From Deltaproteobacteria bacterium (GTDB lineage: Bacteria > Desulfobacterota > DSM-4660 > Desulfatiglandales > HGW-15): a stretch of DNA of 7,711 bases. The stretch covers positions 1 to 7,711 of the forward strand of contig JAFDIC010000244.1 of the NCBI GenBank assembly GCA_019308525.1. Reading direction: 5' to 3'. The notes beneath the pieces were generated by a model, which saw nothing but the letters and a program-made list of their open reading frames with translations, did not search any database and had not been told where the DNA came from. The position numbers and the translations under genes were made by a program. Below, one piece after another: positions 6,666 to 7,711 of this stretch; the stretch's first letter is position 1, and the number at the start of each line of letters is the position of its first letter.

Positions 6666-7682
6666 ATGCTGAAACAAGAAAACTCCATAACTCCGGGCCA
6701 GATCGGGCCGGTTACCGGTAACGACTCTACCCGGCGTGTGGTTCTCAGGGTCGAGGATTTGAGAACTCACTTCTTCACCGGGGAAGGTGTAGTGAAAGCC
6801 GTAGACGGAGTCACCTTTTCCCTGTGTGAAAACGAGACCCTCGGCCTGGTGGGAGAATCCGGGTGCGGAAAGACAACTGTTGCAAGGCTCATACTTTTGC
6901 TGGACAAACCTACCAGCGGTTCTATTCTCTTTGAGGGAAACGACGTTCTGAAATTCTCTGATGAAAAGCTCAAGCAATACAGCAGGTCCGTTCAAGCCGT
7001 GTTTCAAGATCCATACGGTTCCCTTGATCCCAGAATGAGGGTTATGGATATCATCAGCGAACCCCTGGTGGTCACCCATGCCCTCTCCCGAAAGGCCGTG
7101 GTAGAAAGGGTGAAGGAGGTACTGGAGGAAGTGGGCCTTGACCCCAAGGGCTCCCGTCGCTTTCCCCACCAGTTCAGCGGGGGGCAACGACAGCGAATTG
7201 CCGTAGCCCGGGCCCTGGCCTCCAACCCGCGCGTAATTATCCTTGACGAGCCTGTATCCGCCCTCGATGTGTCTATCCGGGCGCAATTGATGAACCTGCT
7301 CAAGGGACTCCAGGAGCGGTTCGGTTTGACCTACCTGTTGATTGCTCACGACCTGGCGGTAGTTCAACACATGAGCAACTTCATAGGTGTCATGTATGTC
7401 GGGCACATTGTGGAATACGGAAGCGCGGATGAAGTGTATCAACACCCGTGTCATCCCTATACGGCGGGCCTTCTCTCCGCGGCTTTGCCCGCCGACCCTG
7501 ACGCCCCAAGTACTGCGGCAATCATTGGGGGTGAAGTGCCCAGCCCCATGAACCCACCCCCCGGATGCCGCTTTCATCCCCGCTGTCGCCACGCCAGGCA
7601 GGTATGCTCTGAAATAGAACCCCAACTGAGAGAGGTGGCTGCCGACCATTTTGTGGCCTGCCACTTCGATCTAGGAGACTAG
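6666..7682 (+). CDS. Peptide/nickel-class ABC transporter ATP-binding protein (OppF/DppF-like)
   Basis: This 338-residue cytoplasmic ATPase should drive the Dpp-type importer. Motifs are complete: Walker A GESGCGKT (63-70), Q-loop [13 protein letters not shown] (112-124), signature FSGGQRQR (170-177), Walker B VIILDEP (190-196), D-loop SALD (198-201) and switch His228 in IAHD. The Q-loop context VFQDP.GSLDPRM is the OppF/DppF type rather than the OppD type (COG4608 over COG0444). The C-terminus has the oligopeptide-transporter extension with HPYTAGLL (263-270) and four cysteines (301, 307, 314, 332). Start choice: ATG at 6666 fits the family length and sits about 26 residues before the conserved [10 protein letters not shown]. 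It lacks a close Shine-Dalgarno sequence; the only good one, GGGAGG at 6624-6629, is 36 bases upstream. A TTG at 6618 would add 16 residues but also lacks one. The gene follows the dppC-like gene by 60 bases. OppF-type ATPases normally work with an OppD-type partner, which is not present upstream. Confidence 0.92.
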   Translation: MLKQENSITPGQIGPVTGNDSTRRVVLRVEDLRTHFFTGEGVVKAVDGVTFSLCENETLGLVGESGCGKTTVARLILLLDKPTSGSILFEGNDVLKFSDEKLKQYSRSVQAVFQDPYGSLDPRMRVMDIISEPLVVTHALSRKAVVERVKEVLEEVGLDPKGSRRFPHQFSGGQRQRIAVARALASNPRVIILDEPVSALDVSIRAQLMNLLKGLQERFGLTYLLIAHDLAVVQHMSNFIGVMYVGHIVEYGSADEVYQHPCHPYTAGLLSAALPADPDAPSTAAIIGGEVPSPMNPPPGCRFHPRCRHARQVCSEIEPQLREVAADHFVACHFDLGD

Positions 7683-7697
7683 AGAAAGGAATGCCAC

Positions 7698-7711
7698 ATG
7701 GGAGAAAATGA
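7698..7711 (+). CDS. Start of a downstream gene, product unreadable (partial)
   Basis: An ATG at 7698 follows AGAAAGGA (7683-7690) with seven-base spacing, 15 bases after the ATPase stop, and encodes M-G-E-N before the window ends. The tight spacing suggests the operon continues. A DppD/OppD-type ATPase is the missing component of the importer and would be a natural candidate, but four residues give no evidence for it. An overlapping ATG at 7691 leads to a stop after six codons and is not credible. An ATG at 7708 has GGAG only three bases upstream, which is too close. Confidence 0.45.

Noticed and set aside
6591..7664. Long minus-strand open frame (357 codons) opposite the OppF-type ATPase
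   Set aside because: The plus strand encodes every ABC ATPase motif in order. The minus frame shows no domain and mirrors the plus-strand codon pattern.
1..7711. CRISPR array, tRNA/rRNA, insertion sequence, phage or toxin-antitoxin gene
   Set aside because: Read by eye, nothing resembles regularly spaced repeats, RNA gene arms, transposase motifs or terminal repeats. The window is almost fully occupied by transporter genes.

Overview
This window holds two neighbouring ABC importer loci, all on the plus strand, from a bacterium that is moderately G+C-rich by eye. Strong Shine-Dalgarno sequences, a Sec-type signal peptide without a lipobox, and permease types typical of periplasmic-binding-protein importers point to a Gram-negative organism. 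A Desulfobacterota or other proteobacterial source fits the style of the genes, but this is only an impression and nothing here is taxonomically diagnostic.

Region 1 (1-2991) is the end of an Fe(III)/thiamine/polyamine-class importer locus. It contains the last 21 codons of a probable solute-binding protein (2-67), a G+C-rich hairpin followed by a T-run (77-128), a fused two-domain permease of the FbpB/ThiP class (147-1859), and its FbpC/PotA-type ATPase with a C-terminal regulatory region (1894-2991). A perfect 11-bp inverted repeat straddles the ATPase stop codon (2976-3021) and may mark the end of this transcription unit.

Region 2 (3125-7682) is a dipeptide/oligopeptide/nickel-class (Dpp/Opp) importer in the order binding protein, DppB-like permease, DppC-like permease, OppF/DppF-like ATPase. 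A further gene starts at 7698 and runs off the window. Its product cannot be read, but the missing DppD/OppD-type ATPase would be a natural candidate.

The most notable observation is that two of the four peptide-importer genes are broken in the sequence as given. The binding-protein gene changes reading frame near 3503-3531, and the dppC-like gene changes frame near 6205-6225. Both lesions shift the frame in the same direction. In both, the joined protein looks shorter than the family at the junction (about 8 residues in the binding protein and about 12 in the permease, compared from memory of the family), so small internal deletions explain them better than single-base errors. Flanking genes are intact. 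This could be real decay of the operon, or assembly or consensus errors in a draft or metagenomic contig; the sequence alone cannot decide.

No RNA genes, mobile elements, CRISPR arrays or phage genes were seen, and there is no gene-free stretch longer than about 135 bases. I found no convincing evidence of a novel biological system.
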